The notes: generated by a model from the sequence alone, not told the origin. A stretch of 64,000 bases of DNA from Psychromarinibacter halotolerans (GCF_029168315.1 NZ_JARGYD010000002.1:496001-560000); one strand, 5' to 3'. Shown: positions 32,823-41,400, counted from the stretch's first letter. Program-made: numbers and translations.

Positions 32823-34700
32823 GTGTTTCACGTGAAACATTCTGATTTCGATGTGGCCGTGATCGGCGGAGGACATGCGGGTGTCGAGGCGGCATTGGCC
32901 TCGGCCCGGATGGGTGCGCGCACGGCTTTGATTTCGCTGACCCGCGACGGGATCGGCGTCATGTCCTGCAACCCGGCGATCGGCGGCTTGGGTAAGGGTC
33001 ACCTTGTCCGCGAGATCGACGCGATGGATGGCGTTATGGGGTGGGCAGCGGATCAGGCGGGCATCCAGTTCCGCCTTTTGAACCGCCGCAAAGGCCCTGC
33101 GGTGCAAGGCCCGCGCGCGCAAGCCGACCGCAAACTGTACCGCGCCGCGATCCATACCGCCGTCGATGCCGCGCCGAACCTTGATTTGGTGTACGGCGAG
33201 GCCACCGATCTTCTGATGGACGGCGGCCGCGTCTGCGGGCTTGTGATGGCCGACGGGTCAGAGATGCGCACTGGCGCGGTTATTCTGACCACTGGCACTT
33301 TCCTGCGCGGCGTCATCCATATCGGCGACGTGTCCCGTCCCGGTGGCCGCATGGGGGACAAGCCGTCGGTCAAATTGGCAGAGCGTATCGATTCCTTTGG
33401 TCTTCCCCTCGGGCGTCTGAAAACCGGCACACCACCGCGCCTTGATGGGCGGACGATCAACTGGGACGGGCTCGAATCCCAGCCCGGCGATGATGACCCG
33501 GTGATGTTCTCGTTCCTGTCGAAGACGCTGGTCGCGCCGCAGGTGTCCTGCGGCATCACGCATACCAACGCACACACGCACGAGGTCATCCGCGCGAACC
33601 TGGACCGTTCGGCGATGTACGGCGGTCATATCGAGGGCGTCGGCCCGCGGTATTGTCCCTCGATCGAAGACAAGGTCGTGCGGTTCGCAGACAAGGACTC
33701 TCACCAGATCTTCCTTGAACCGGAAGGTGTGGATGATCCGACTGTGTATCCGAACGGGATTTCCACCTCGTTGCCCGTCGAAGTGCAGGAAGAGTACGTT
33801 CACTCGATCAAGGGCCTTGAGCAGGCGAAGATCCTGCAGCCGGGCTATGCCATCGAATACGATTACGTCGATCCGCGCGCGCTGCGGTCTTCGCTGGAAC
33901 TGATGGATGTGCCGGGCCTGTTCCTTGCGGGGCAGATCAACGGCACCACCGGGTACGAAGAGGCGGCGGCGCAAGGCCTTGTGGCCGGTTTGAACGCGGC
34001 GCGGTCTGTGCACGGCGAGGATTCGGTGATCCTGACCCGCGACAAGTCGTATATCGGCGTGATGATCGACGATCTTGTGACGCGCGGCGTGTCGGAACCC
34101 TATCGGATGTTCACTTCGCGGGCCGAGTTCCGTCTTTCTTTGCGTGCGGACAATGCTGACCAGCGTCTGACGCCCTTGGGGATCGACATCGGCTGCGTCG
34201 GCGAAACGCGTCGCGAGGCCTTCGAACAGAAGCGCGAGGCGCTTGAGGCGGGCAAAGCGGCGCTAGAAGCGCTGTCGCTGTCGCCGCGCGAGGCGGCTGA
34301 ACACGGTATGCCAGTTGGGCAAGACGGCCGGCGCCGCAACGGGTTCGAGCTTTTGGCCTTCCCGGACATCAGTTTCGACCAGCTTGACGGTCTGAGCGAC
34401 GATGTCGATGCGATCACGCCAGAGATCCGTGAACAGATTTCCCGTGATGCGCTGTATGCCAACTACGTTGCGCGGCAAGCGCAGGACGTTGAGGCAATGC
34501 GTCGGGACGAGGAAACCCATATTCCCGCAAGTTTCGTTTACGAAGGGATGCAAGGGTTGTCGAACGAACTGTCGGCAAAGCTTCAGCGCGTGCGCCCCGA
34601 AACCATCGCCCAGGCGGGCAGGGTGGAAGGCATGACTCCAGCGGCGTTGACGCTGATCCTTGCAAAACTGCGGCAGGCTGACCGCAAGAAATCAGCATGA
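32823..34700 (+). CDS. mnmG: tRNA uridine-5-carboxymethylaminomethyl modification enzyme MnmG (GidA)
   Basis: The FAD-dependent partner of MnmE, 625 residues. It has the FAD motif GGGHAGVEAA near residue 15, the cysteine segment MSCNPAIGGLGKGHLVREIDAMDG near 46-69, the second signature AGQINGTTGYEEAAAQG near 371 and a C-terminal helical domain. Translation starts at a GTG (32823) that lies within one base of a perfect parS palindrome, so its first residues FHVKH are dictated by parS. The gap after mnmE is 3 bp. Confidence 0.96.
   Translation: MFHVKHSDFDVAVIGGGHAGVEAALASARMGARTALISLTRDGIGVMSCNPAIGGLGKGHLVREIDAMDGVMGWAADQAGIQFRLLNRRKGPAVQGPRAQADRKLYRAAIHTAVDAAPNLDLVYGEATDLLMDGGRVCGLVMADGSEMRTGAVILTTGTFLRGVIHIGDVSRPGGRMGDKPSVKLAERIDSFGLPLGRLKTGTPPRLDGRTINWDGLESQPGDDDPVMFSFLSKTLVAPQVSCGITHTNAHTHEVIRANLDRSAMYGGHIEGVGPRYCPSIEDKVVRFADKDSHQIFLEPEGVDDPTVYPNGISTSLPVEVQEEYVHSIKGLEQAKILQPGYAIEYDYVDPRALRSSLELMDVPGLFLAGQINGTTGYEEAAAQGLVAGLNAARSVHGEDSVILTRDKSYIGVMIDDLVTRGVSEPYRMFTSRAEFRLSLRADNADQRLTPLGIDIGCVGETRREAFEQKREALEAGKAALEALSLSPREAAEHGMPVGQDGRRRNGFELLAFPDISFDQLDGLSDDVDAITPEIREQISRDALYANYVARQAQDVEAMRRDEETHIPASFVYEGMQGLSNELSAKLQRVRPETIAQAGRVEGMTPAALTLILAKLRQADRKKSA
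32824..32839. other. parS centromere site 1
   Basis: TGTTTCACGTGAAACA is the exact 16-bp palindromic parS consensus. It is embedded in the start region of mnmG, with ParA and ParB encoded 2.5-4 kb downstream. ParB loads here to organise the origin region for segregation. The overlap with the coding start constrains the MnmG N-terminus. Confidence 0.95.
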
Positions 34701-35323
34701 GCGCCGGGGAATCGGCGCTGAAAGCGCATGTCGATGTTTCACGTGAAACATTGGACCGCCTCGACACCTACGCCGCGCTGATCCGCAAGTGGAACCCGAC
34801 AATCAATCTTGTCGCGAAATCCACGCTGGATGACCTGTGGGACCGTCATTTCCTTGATTCCGCTGCGGCCTATACCGCTGCAAACCCGAAATCCGGCCGT
34901 TGGGTGGACATGGGCAGCGGCGGCGGCTTCCCCGGTGCGGTCGTTGCGATCCTTGCGGCAGAACTGGCGCCCGAGCTTCAGGTGACCTGTATCGAGTCCG
35001 ACGTGCGCAAAGCGTCTTTCCTAAGAACGCTGGCAACGCAGCTGCAGATCCCGATGGGCGTGCTGTCGCGCCGGATCGAGGATACGCCGCCGCAGAACGC
35101 CGACTTTGTGTCCGCACGCGCATTGTCGCCGTTGAAGCTGCTGCTGGGCCATTGCGAACGGCACCTGTCACCCGAAGGACGCGGCGTTTTCCTGAAAGGG
35201 GAGACCTGGCGGCAAGAGGTCGACGAGGCGCTTGAAACCTTCCGGTTCTCGGTCGACAACAGGCCGAGCCCCACCCATCCCGGATCTGCGATTCTCGTTG
35301 TCGGAGACATCTCGCGTGCTTGA
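34697..35323 (+). CDS. rsmG: 16S rRNA m7G527 methyltransferase RsmG (GidB)
   Basis: Methylates G527 of 16S rRNA; loss gives low-level streptomycin resistance in other bacteria. The 208-residue class-I methyltransferase has the SAM-binding motif VDMGSGGGFPG near residue 71, followed by the ESDVRKASFLR segment. The start overlaps the mnmG stop (ATGA). Codons 13-18 (VSRET) are encoded by a second perfect parS site. The end overlaps parA by 8 bp. Confidence 0.95.
   Translation: MSAGESALKAHVDVSRETLDRLDTYAALIRKWNPTINLVAKSTLDDLWDRHFLDSAAAYTAANPKSGRWVDMGSGGGFPGAVVAILAAELAPELQVTCIESDVRKASFLRTLATQLQIPMGVLSRRIEDTPPQNADFVSARALSPLKLLLGHCERHLSPEGRGVFLKGETWRQEVDEALETFRFSVDNRPSPTHPGSAILVVGDISRA
34735..34750. 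other. parS centromere site 2
   Basis: A second exact TGTTTCACGTGAAACA palindrome, 1.9 kb from the first, inside the 5' coding part of rsmG. It reads in a different frame from site 1, so it encodes different residues there. Together the two sites mark the ParB loading zone beside parAB and about 5 kb from the proposed origin. Confidence 0.95.
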
Positions 35324-36125
35324 CGCCATTCGCCCCAAGACCCCCAAAATCATCGCCATCGCCAACCAGAAGGGCGGCGTCGGAAAGACCACCACGGCTA
35401 TCAACCTAGGCGCCGCGCTGGTGGACGACGGTTACAACGTATTGCTGGTGGATCTTGATCCGCAGGGCAACGCGTCGACGGGTTTGGGGATCGAGCCCGA
35501 CGAGCGGACGCACACGACCTATGACCTTCTGCTTGAAGATTCCGAGTTGGAAGACGTGATCCTGCCGACAGATATCGATGGGTTCTGGATCGCACCGGCG
35601 ACAACCGACCTAAGCTCGGCCGATATCGAGATGGTGGCGAACGAAAAGCGGTCGTTCCTGCTGCATGACGCTTTGCGGCAGCCGGCGATCGACCGCTACA
35701 ATCTGGATTACATCCTGATCGATTGCCCTCCGTCGCTGAGCCTGCTGACCGTCAACGCAATGGTTGCGGCGCATTCGGTCCTTGTGCCGTTGCAGTCGGA
35801 ATTCTTCGCGCTGGAAGGGCTGTCGCAGTTGATGCTGACGATCCGCGAGGTGCGTGGGTCCGCGAACCCCGATCTGCGGATCGAAGGCGTCGTGCTGACG
35901 ATGTACGACGGGCGGAACAACCTGTCGCAACAGGTCGAAAGCGATGCGCGGACGAACCTTGGCGAGCTTGTCTTCAACACCGTGGTTCCGCGAAACGTGC
36001 GGGTCAGCGAGGCGCCGTCATTCGCAATCCCGGTGCTGGATTACGATCCGTCCTCGAAAGGGAGCCACGCCTATCGGGCGCTGGCACAAGAATTGGTGTC
36101 CCGGCACAAAGCCACCGCGAAATAA
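35316..36125 (+). CDS. parA: Chromosome partitioning ATPase ParA
   Basis: A 269-residue Walker-type ATPase whose nucleoid-bound gradient moves ParB-parS complexes. The deviant Walker A KGGVGKTTT is near residue 18, the switch segment LVDLDPQGNASTGLG near 46, and the Walker B-like YILIDCPPSLSLLT near 132. No ATG precedes the conserved part. The GTG at 35316 overlaps the end of rsmG and has GGAGA upstream. Confidence 0.95.
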   Translation: MLDAIRPKTPKIIAIANQKGGVGKTTTAINLGAALVDDGYNVLLVDLDPQGNASTGLGIEPDERTHTTYDLLLEDSELEDVILPTDIDGFWIAPATTDLSSADIEMVANEKRSFLLHDALRQPAIDRYNLDYILIDCPPSLSLLTVNAMVAAHSVLVPLQSEFFALEGLSQLMLTIREVRGSANPDLRIEGVVLTMYDGRNNLSQQVESDARTNLGELVFNTVVPRNVRVSEAPSFAIPVLDYDPSSKGSHAYRALAQELVSRHKATAK

Positions 36126-36136
36126 GGGGTAACGTC

Positions 36137-37030
36137 ATGGCAGAGAAAAAGGCGAGAGGCCTGGGCCGCGGATTGTCGGCGCTGATGGCGGATGTGCCAC
36201 CGACGACGACCGCGACGGACGGAACGGCGAAGGCGCCGGCGGCCGAGCGGATGATCCCGATCGAACAGATCCGCCCGAACCCGGACCAGCCGCGCCGCAA
36301 ATTCACCGAGGACCAGCTGCACGAACTGGCGAAATCCATCGAGGAACGCGGGGTGATCCAGCCGCTGATCCTGCGTGCCGTCGAGGACGGAATGTACGAG
36401 ATCGTCGCGGGCGAACGCCGCTGGCGCGCCTCGCAGATCGCGCGGTTGCACGAGGTTCCGGCCATCGTGCGCCAGTACAACGATACCGAAGTGCTGGAAG
36501 TCGCGATCATCGAGAACATCCAGCGTGCCGATCTGGACCCCGTGGAAGAAGCCGCGGGCTATCGTCAGCTGATGGAGCGGTTCGGCCATACGCAGGAAAA
36601 GATCGCCGAGGCGCTGGGGAAAAGCCGCAGCCATATCGCGAACTCGATGCGGTTGCTGAACCTGCCGATCGAGGTGCAGGACATGCTGTCGGACGGCACG
36701 CTGTCCGCCGGTCATGCGCGGGCGCTGATCACCACCGACAACCCGCTGGAACTGGCGCGGCAGGTGGTGGCCAAGGGGCTTTCGGTGCGCGAAACCGAGA
36801 AGCTGGCGAAGAAGGCCGCCGAGCCACCGGCGCCGAAACGCGATAGCGCGCCGTCCAGTTCGGAAAAGGACGCGGACACGCGCGCGCTGGAATCCGATCT
36901 GTCCGCGGCGATCGGGATGAAGACCCGGATCGACCACAAGCCGGGCGGCGAGGCGGGTCGCGTCACCATCGAGTATGCGACGCTTGAGGAACTGGACGAG
37001 CTTTGCCAGGTGCTGTCGCGCGGGCGGTAA
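36137..37030 (+). CDS. parB: Chromosome partitioning protein ParB
   Basis: A 297-residue CTP-dependent DNA clamp that loads at parS. The N-terminal ARGLGRGLSALM segment is the ParA-stimulating arm. The CTP-binding core has RPNPDQPRRKF and the catalytic GERRWRAS near 94-101. A helix-turn-helix follows (HTQEKIAEALGKSRSHIAN near 150). The C-terminal dimerisation segment closes the protein. AAGGGG precedes the ATG, 11 bp after parA. Confidence 0.96.
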   Translation: MAEKKARGLGRGLSALMADVPPTTTATDGTAKAPAAERMIPIEQIRPNPDQPRRKFTEDQLHELAKSIEERGVIQPLILRAVEDGMYEIVAGERRWRASQIARLHEVPAIVRQYNDTEVLEVAIIENIQRADLDPVEEAAGYRQLMERFGHTQEKIAEALGKSRSHIANSMRLLNLPIEVQDMLSDGTLSAGHARALITTDNPLELARQVVAKGLSVRETEKLAKKAAEPPAPKRDSAPSSSEKDADTRALESDLSAAIGMKTRIDHKPGGEAGRVTIEYATLEELDELCQVLSRGR

Positions 37031-37037
37031 GCGGGAC

Positions 37038-37096
37038 GGGGGCTCTGCCCCCAAGCCCTGCGGGCTTTCCCCCGGGATATTTCCAGACAGAAGAAG
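37038..37096 (+). repeat. Dispersed GC-rich hairpin repeat, copy B
   Basis: Between parB and the converging hemW gene. It has GGGGGCTCTGCCCCC (37038-37052), the hairpin AAGCCC-TGC-GGGCTT (37053-37067), then TCCCCCGGGATATTT and a purine-rich tail ending GAAGAAG. Layout and orientation match copies A and C. No separate T-run terminator is seen, so the repeat may itself end transcription. Confidence 0.8.
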
Positions 37097-38245
37097 CTAG
37101 GGGATCAGCTCTCGCAATATGGCGTTAAGCAGGGGGCGACCTTCGCGGGTGATTCGGAGGGTGTCGTTTTCCTGTTCGATCAGACCAAGGTCGGTCAGGT
37201 TCGTCAGATCGGGAAGTGTACCGCCAATGGCGCGGTAACGTACCAGATCTATGCCTTCGGACAGCCTTAGACCCATCATGAGGTATTCTGTGGCCTGTTC
37301 TTCGGTAGGGACGTGACTGCGCGACTGTTCTCCGCTGCCCTTTGCTTCCACAAGCTCCAACCATTTTCCAGGCGCAAGCGGCGTGTCGGTCGCGATGCGT
37401 ATACCGTCAAGGCTAAGGCGGCCGTGCGCACCCGGGCCAACGCCGATCCAGTCGCCGGAGTGCCAATAGACCTTGTTGTGCCGGGATTCGGCGCCGGGGC
37501 GGGCATGGTTGGAGATTTCGTAAGCGGGCAGGCCGTGCGCTTCGGCGATGTCCTGTGTCGCGAAGTACATGTCTGCGGCGCTGTCGTCGTCGGGAAGCCC
37601 ACGCAGCAAGCCGCGTTCGTACCGCGCGCCGAAGGCTGTGCCGTCCTCGATCGTCAGTTGATACAGCGACAGATGGTCGAGGCTCATGGACAGGGCTTCG
37701 GTGAGTTCCGCGCGCCACGCGTCGAGGGTCTGGTTCTGCCGGGCGTAGATCAGGTCAAAGCTGACGCGATCGAAGGTCGAGCGCGCAACGTCAAAGGCGG
37801 CGCGGGCCTCGGCGACGGAATGCAGGCGGCCAAGGGCCTTCAGGTCGGTGTCGTTCAGCGCCTGAACCCCCATCGACACCCGGTTCACCCCGGCATCGCG
37901 GTAAGCGCGGAAACGGCCTGCCTCGACCGAGCCGGGGTTGGCTTCAAGCGTGACTTCAAGATCGTTGGCCAGCGTCCAGTGTTTGCCGATGGCTTCGAGG
38001 ATCGCGCCGACGGTTTCGGGGTCCATCAGGCTGGGCGTGCCACCACCGAAGAAGACGGTCGACAGCACGCGGTCGGGTGTTTCGGCGGCGGAACGGGCGA
38101 GGTCTGTCAGGTAGGCGTCACGCCACCGAGCCTGATCTATGTGCGCGGCGACGTGGGAATTGAAGTCGCAGTAGGGGCATTTCGACTGGCAGAATGGCCA
38201 GTGCACGTACAGCCCGAAGCCGCCAGCCTGCCAGTTTTCAGGCAA
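37097..38245 (-). CDS. hemW: Radical SAM protein HemW (coproporphyrinogen III oxidase-like)
   Basis: A radical SAM protein of about 382 residues with the cluster motif CQSKCPYC near residue 21, the FFGGGTPSLM segment near 60 and the C-terminal HemW domain. HemW proteins are heme chaperones for respiratory enzymes rather than true HemN oxidases. Upstream of the motif there is no ATG or GTG in frame. A TTG at 38245, overlapping the rdgB end by 8 bp, gives the expected N-terminus (PENWQAGGFGLYVHWPFC); a TTG at 38257 is the alternative. Confidence 0.88.
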   Translation of the reverse strand: MPENWQAGGFGLYVHWPFCQSKCPYCDFNSHVAAHIDQARWRDAYLTDLARSAAETPDRVLSTVFFGGGTPSLMDPETVGAILEAIGKHWTLANDLEVTLEANPGSVEAGRFRAYRDAGVNRVSMGVQALNDTDLKALGRLHSVAEARAAFDVARSTFDRVSFDLIYARQNQTLDAWRAELTEALSMSLDHLSLYQLTIEDGTAFGARYERGLLRGLPDDDSAADMYFATQDIAEAHGLPAYEISNHARPGAESRHNKVYWHSGDWIGVGPGAHGRLSLDGIRIATDTPLAPGKWLELVEAKGSGEQSRSHVPTEEQATEYLMMGLRLSEGIDLVRYRAIGGTLPDLTNLTDLGLIEQENDTLRITREGRPLLNAILRELIP

Positions 38246-38846
38246 AGCAGCCCGCAACCAGTTTGGCGAAGGCGTCGGCGCGGTGCGACATCTCGTGCTT
38301 TTTCTTCGGGTCCATTTCTCCGAAGGTCTCGGATTCGCCGTCGGGCAGGAAGATCGGGTCGAACCCGAAGCCCTGCGCCCCGCGCATCGGCCAGACGACC
38401 TGACCCGTGACCTTGCCCTCGAAGATCTCGTCATGGCCATCCGGCCACGCGAGGCAAAGCGTGCAATTGAAGGCGGCGGTGCGCGGCGTCTCGGCGTCTC
38501 GGTCTTCCAGCATGGTCCAGACCTTGGTCATCGCCATCGGAAAATCGCGGCCGTTCGGGGTTTCGGCCCAGTCGGCTGTATAAACACCGGGCTGGCCGCC
38601 CAAGGCGTCGACGGTGATGCCGCTGTCATCGCTCAGTGCCGGAAGACCGGTGCCCTTTGCCGCGAAATGCGCCTTGATACGGGCGTTTCCGGCAAAGGTG
38701 TCTTCGGTCTCGGCGGGTTCTTCGAGCCCGTAGTCGGCGGCCGAGGCGACCGAGACCCCGAAGGGTTCCAGCAGCGCCCGGATCTCGCGGATTTTGCCCG
38801 CGTTGTGCGAGGCGATGACCAGCTTGTCGCCGTCGAAGCGCCGCAT
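38238..38846 (-). CDS. rdgB: XTP/dITP diphosphatase (RdgB/HAM1 family)
   Basis: Removes deaminated purine nucleoside triphosphates (XTP, ITP) from the pool to protect DNA and RNA. The 202-residue product has SHNAGKIREI near residue 13, the LSDDSGITVDALGGQPGV segment near 71 and the C-terminal SHRADAF motif near 187. The start shares a base with the rph stop (TGATG), making a rph-rdgB-hemW operon. Confidence 0.95.
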   Translation of the reverse strand: MRRFDGDKLVIASHNAGKIREIRALLEPFGVSVASAADYGLEEPAETEDTFAGNARIKAHFAAKGTGLPALSDDSGITVDALGGQPGVYTADWAETPNGRDFPMAMTKVWTMLEDRDAETPRTAAFNCTLCLAWPDGHDEIFEGKVTGQVVWPMRGAQGFGFDPIFLPDGESETFGEMDPKKKHEMSHRADAFAKLVAGCFA

Positions 38847-39556
38847 CAGGACACCGCAGCCTTCTGGGCCGCCACCAGCTCGCCGACGCCCTTCTGGGCA
38901 AGGCCAAGCAGTTCCGACATCTCGTCCGTCGAGAAGGTTGCGCCTTCGGCGGACATCTGAACCTCGACCATGCGGCCCGAGCCGGTCAGGACGAAGTTGC
39001 CGTCGACGCCCGCTTCGCTGTCTTCCGGGTAGTCGAGGTCCAGCACCGGCTGGCCGGCGTAGATGCCGCAGGACACGGCGGCGACCGGGTCGACCAGCGG
39101 GTCGGTGATGATGTCGCCGGCCTTCATCAGCTTGTTGACCGCAAGACGCAGCGCGATCCAGCCGCCGGTGATCGAGGCGCAGCGGGTGCCGCCATCGGCC
39201 TGAATCACGTCGCAGTCGACGGTGATCTGGCGTTCGCCCAAGGCAACGCGATCGACACCGGCCCGCAGGGCCCGGCCGATCAGGCGCTGGATCTCTTGCG
39301 TGCGGCCGGACTGGCCGTTCTTCGCCTCGCGGCGCATCCGGGTGTTGGTGGCGCGGGGCAGCATGCCGTACTCGGCGGTGACCCAGCCGAGGCCGGAGTT
39401 TTTCAGGAACGGCGGCACGCGCTCCTCAAGCGAGGCGGTGCACAGTACGTGGGTTTCACCGCACTTGATCAGGCACGAGCCTTCCGCGTGGCGGGTGAAG
39501 TCGGTTTCGATGGAAATCTCGCGCATTTGATCGAGCGCGCGGCCAGAGGGTCGCAT
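38846..39556 (-). CDS. rph: Ribonuclease PH
   Basis: A phosphorolytic 3'-5' exoribonuclease that trims tRNA 3' ends, 236 residues. The standard N-terminus MRPSGRALDQ, the RNA-binding RREAKNGQSGRTQEIQRLIGRALR segment near 73-97 and the phosphate-binding DVIQADGGTR near 115 are present. AGGAAGGA precedes the start. It is divergent from hrcA across a 109-bp gap. Confidence 0.96.
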   Translation of the reverse strand: MRPSGRALDQMREISIETDFTRHAEGSCLIKCGETHVLCTASLEERVPPFLKNSGLGWVTAEYGMLPRATNTRMRREAKNGQSGRTQEIQRLIGRALRAGVDRVALGERQITVDCDVIQADGGTRCASITGGWIALRLAVNKLMKAGDIITDPLVDPVAAVSCGIYAGQPVLDLDYPEDSEAGVDGNFVLTGSGRMVEVQMSAEGATFSTDEMSELLGLAQKGVGELVAAQKAAVS

Positions 39557-39620
39557 TCGGGGTCCTTCCTATCCGGTTGCGGGATGCTTACCTGCGGCCC
39601 AAGGCGGGACGCAAGCATGA

Positions 39621-39650
39621 TTGACGCTGGTGGCCAATGCCTTTTAATAC
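39621..39650 (+). promoter_or_regulatory. Candidate sigma-70 promoter for hrcA-grpE
   Basis: TTGACG (39621-39626) and TAATAC (39645-39650) are separated by 18 bases, about 16 bases ahead of the hrcA start codon. No CIRCE inverted repeat (TTAGCACTC-N9-GAGTGCTAA) is visible in the 109-bp rph-hrcA gap, so HrcA does not appear to control its own gene by that element. Confidence 0.5.
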
Positions 39651-39665
39651 CGAGGGCTTTCGCAG

Positions 39666-40739
39666 ATGACCGAGATGACGGACACATCGAAAATCCTGAC
39701 AGAGCTGAACGCGCGCAGCCGGGAAGTTTTCCGGCGCGTTGTCGAAGGCTATCTGGAAAGCGGCGAACCCGTCGGGTCGCGGACGTTGACGCGTACGCTG
39801 TCCGAGAAAGTATCCGCCGCGACGATCCGGAACGTGATGCAGGATCTGGAATACATGGGGCTGCTGGACAGCCCGCATGTGTCCGCCGGACGCATCCCGA
39901 CGCAGCGCGGACTGCGGATGTTCGTCGACGGTCTGCTGGAGGTGTCCGAACTGGATGCCACCGACCGCGAGAAGATCGACGCCACGCTGGGCGCGAATTC
40001 GCGCGATGTCGGGTCGATGCTGGACCGGGTCGGATCGGCGCTGTCGGGGCTGACGGCTGGTGCAAGCCTTGTGCTGGCGCCAAAGCACGAAGCGGCGATC
40101 AAGCATGTCGAGTTCGTGTCGTTGTCGCCGGACCGGGCGTTGGTGGTTCTGGTCTTTGCCGACGGGCATGTCGAGAACCGGGTGTTTCATCCGCCGATGG
40201 GGCAGACGCCGTCGTCCTTGCGCGAGGCCGCGAATTTTCTGAACGCCATCGCCGAGGGGCGGACGGTGTCGGAATTGCGCGAAAGCTTCGAGGCCGAGGT
40301 GAAAAAGCGGCGGCAGGAACTGAACGATCTTGCCCGCGATTTCGTAGAGAACGGCGCCGCCATCTGGGAGAACGAGGGCGACCGCTATGAACGGCTGATC
40401 GTCCGGGGCCGGGCGAATCTGCTGGGGCTGGAACAAGAGGCCGAAGGGCTGGAAAGGATCCGGAACCTGTTCGACGACCTGGAGCGCAAGCGCGACATCG
40501 CCGAGTTTCTGGAACTGACCGATGAAGGCGAGGGTGTGCGCATTTTTATCGGTTCGGAGAACAAGCTTTTCTCACTTTCGGGTTCCTCTTTGGTTGTCTC
40601 TCCTTATATGAACGCTGACCGAAAGATCATCGGCGCCGTTGGTGTGATCGGCCCGACGCGACTGAACTATGGACGTATTGTGCCGATCGTGGACTACACG
40701 GCGCAACTGGTCGGACGACTGATTTCCGACCAAGGCTGA
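39666..40739 (+). CDS. hrcA: Heat-inducible transcription repressor HrcA
   Basis: A 357-residue repressor that binds CIRCE elements ahead of chaperone operons such as groESL. The N-terminal winged-helix part (residues 10-90) includes GYLESGEPVGSRTL, VSAATIRNVMQDLE and SPHVSAGRIPTQRG. The rest is the GAF-like and dimerisation region, with GENLF-type GSENKLFSLSGSSLV near 300. The start could be the ATG at 39666 or 39675. It is 10 bp ahead of grpE. Confidence 0.95.
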   Translation: MTEMTDTSKILTELNARSREVFRRVVEGYLESGEPVGSRTLTRTLSEKVSAATIRNVMQDLEYMGLLDSPHVSAGRIPTQRGLRMFVDGLLEVSELDATDREKIDATLGANSRDVGSMLDRVGSALSGLTAGASLVLAPKHEAAIKHVEFVSLSPDRALVVLVFADGHVENRVFHPPMGQTPSSLREAANFLNAIAEGRTVSELRESFEAEVKKRRQELNDLARDFVENGAAIWENEGDRYERLIVRGRANLLGLEQEAEGLERIRNLFDDLERKRDIAEFLELTDEGEGVRIFIGSENKLFSLSGSSLVVSPYMNADRKIIGAVGVIGPTRLNYGRIVPIVDYTAQLVGRLISDQG

Positions 40740-40749
40740 GAGGATTGAG

Positions 40750-41316
40750 ATGGCAGAGCAGAACCGCGACGAGATGCCCGATGTCGACCTGAGCACGCTG
40801 GACGAGCTGGCGGCGGAAGACCCGACCGAAGCCGAACTGGCGGCTGCCGACGAGATCGAGCAGCTGCGGGCCGAGCGCGACGACATGCGCGACCGTTTCA
40901 TGCGGGCGCTGGCCGATGCCGAGAACATGCGCAAGCGCGCAGACCGTGACCGGCGCGAGGCCGAGAACTATGGCGGGTCGAAGCTGGCCCGCGACATGCT
41001 GCCCGTGTACGACAACCTGTCCCGCGCGCTGGATGCGGCGGACGAGGAAGTGCGCGAAGGCAAGAAGGCCCTGATCGAAGGCATCGAACTGACGATGCGC
41101 GAGCTGCTGAACGTGTTCAAGAAGCACGGCATCGAGATCGTCGAGCCGCAGGTGGGCGACAAGTTCGACCCGCAGCAGCATCAGGCGATGTTTGAGGCCC
41201 CGGTTCCGGGCACCAAGCAGGGCGAGATCATTCAGGTCAGCCAGGTCGGGTTCATGATCCACGATCGCCTGCTGCGCCCGGCGCAGGTCGGCGTGTCGTC
41301 GACTCCGGCGTCTTAA
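40750..41316 (+). CDS. grpE: Nucleotide exchange factor GrpE
   Basis: The DnaK co-chaperone that releases ADP, 188 residues. It has an acidic N-terminus, a long coiled coil (about 35-95), the RALADAENMRKRADRDR segment and the beta-wing motif GDKFDPQQHQAM near 138 with VGFMIHDRLLRPAQV near the end. GAGAGG precedes the start. The stop codon falls at the start of a small tandem duplication. Confidence 0.96.
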   Translation: MAEQNRDEMPDVDLSTLDELAAEDPTEAELAAADEIEQLRAERDDMRDRFMRALADAENMRKRADRDRREAENYGGSKLARDMLPVYDNLSRALDAADEEVREGKKALIEGIELTMRELLNVFKKHGIEIVEPQVGDKFDPQQHQAMFEAPVPGTKQGEIIQVSQVGFMIHDRLLRPAQVGVSSTPAS

Positions 41317-41338
41317 CTGGCATCCTAACTGGCGTCCT
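41315..41338 (+). repeat. 12-bp tandem duplication at the grpE stop
   Basis: AACTGGCATCCT is followed directly by AACTGGCGTCCT, two 12-base units with one mismatch, starting inside the grpE stop codon and running into repeat copy C. It looks like a local slippage duplication. Confidence 0.6.
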
Positions 41339-41339
41339 A

Positions 41340-41399
41340 GGGGGGCTCTGCCCCCCGGCCTGCGGCCTCCCCCCGGGATATTTGTAGTCCGAAGAAGGA
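41340..41399 (+). repeat. Dispersed GC-rich hairpin repeat, copy C
   Basis: Between grpE and the converging mutS. It has GGGGGGCTCTGCCCCCC (41340-41356), the short hairpin GGCC-TGC-GGCC, then TCCCCCCGGGATATTT and a tail with GAAGAAG. The repeat ends one base before the mutS stop codon. Same orientation and context as copies A and B. Confidence 0.8.
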
Positions 41400-41400
41400 C

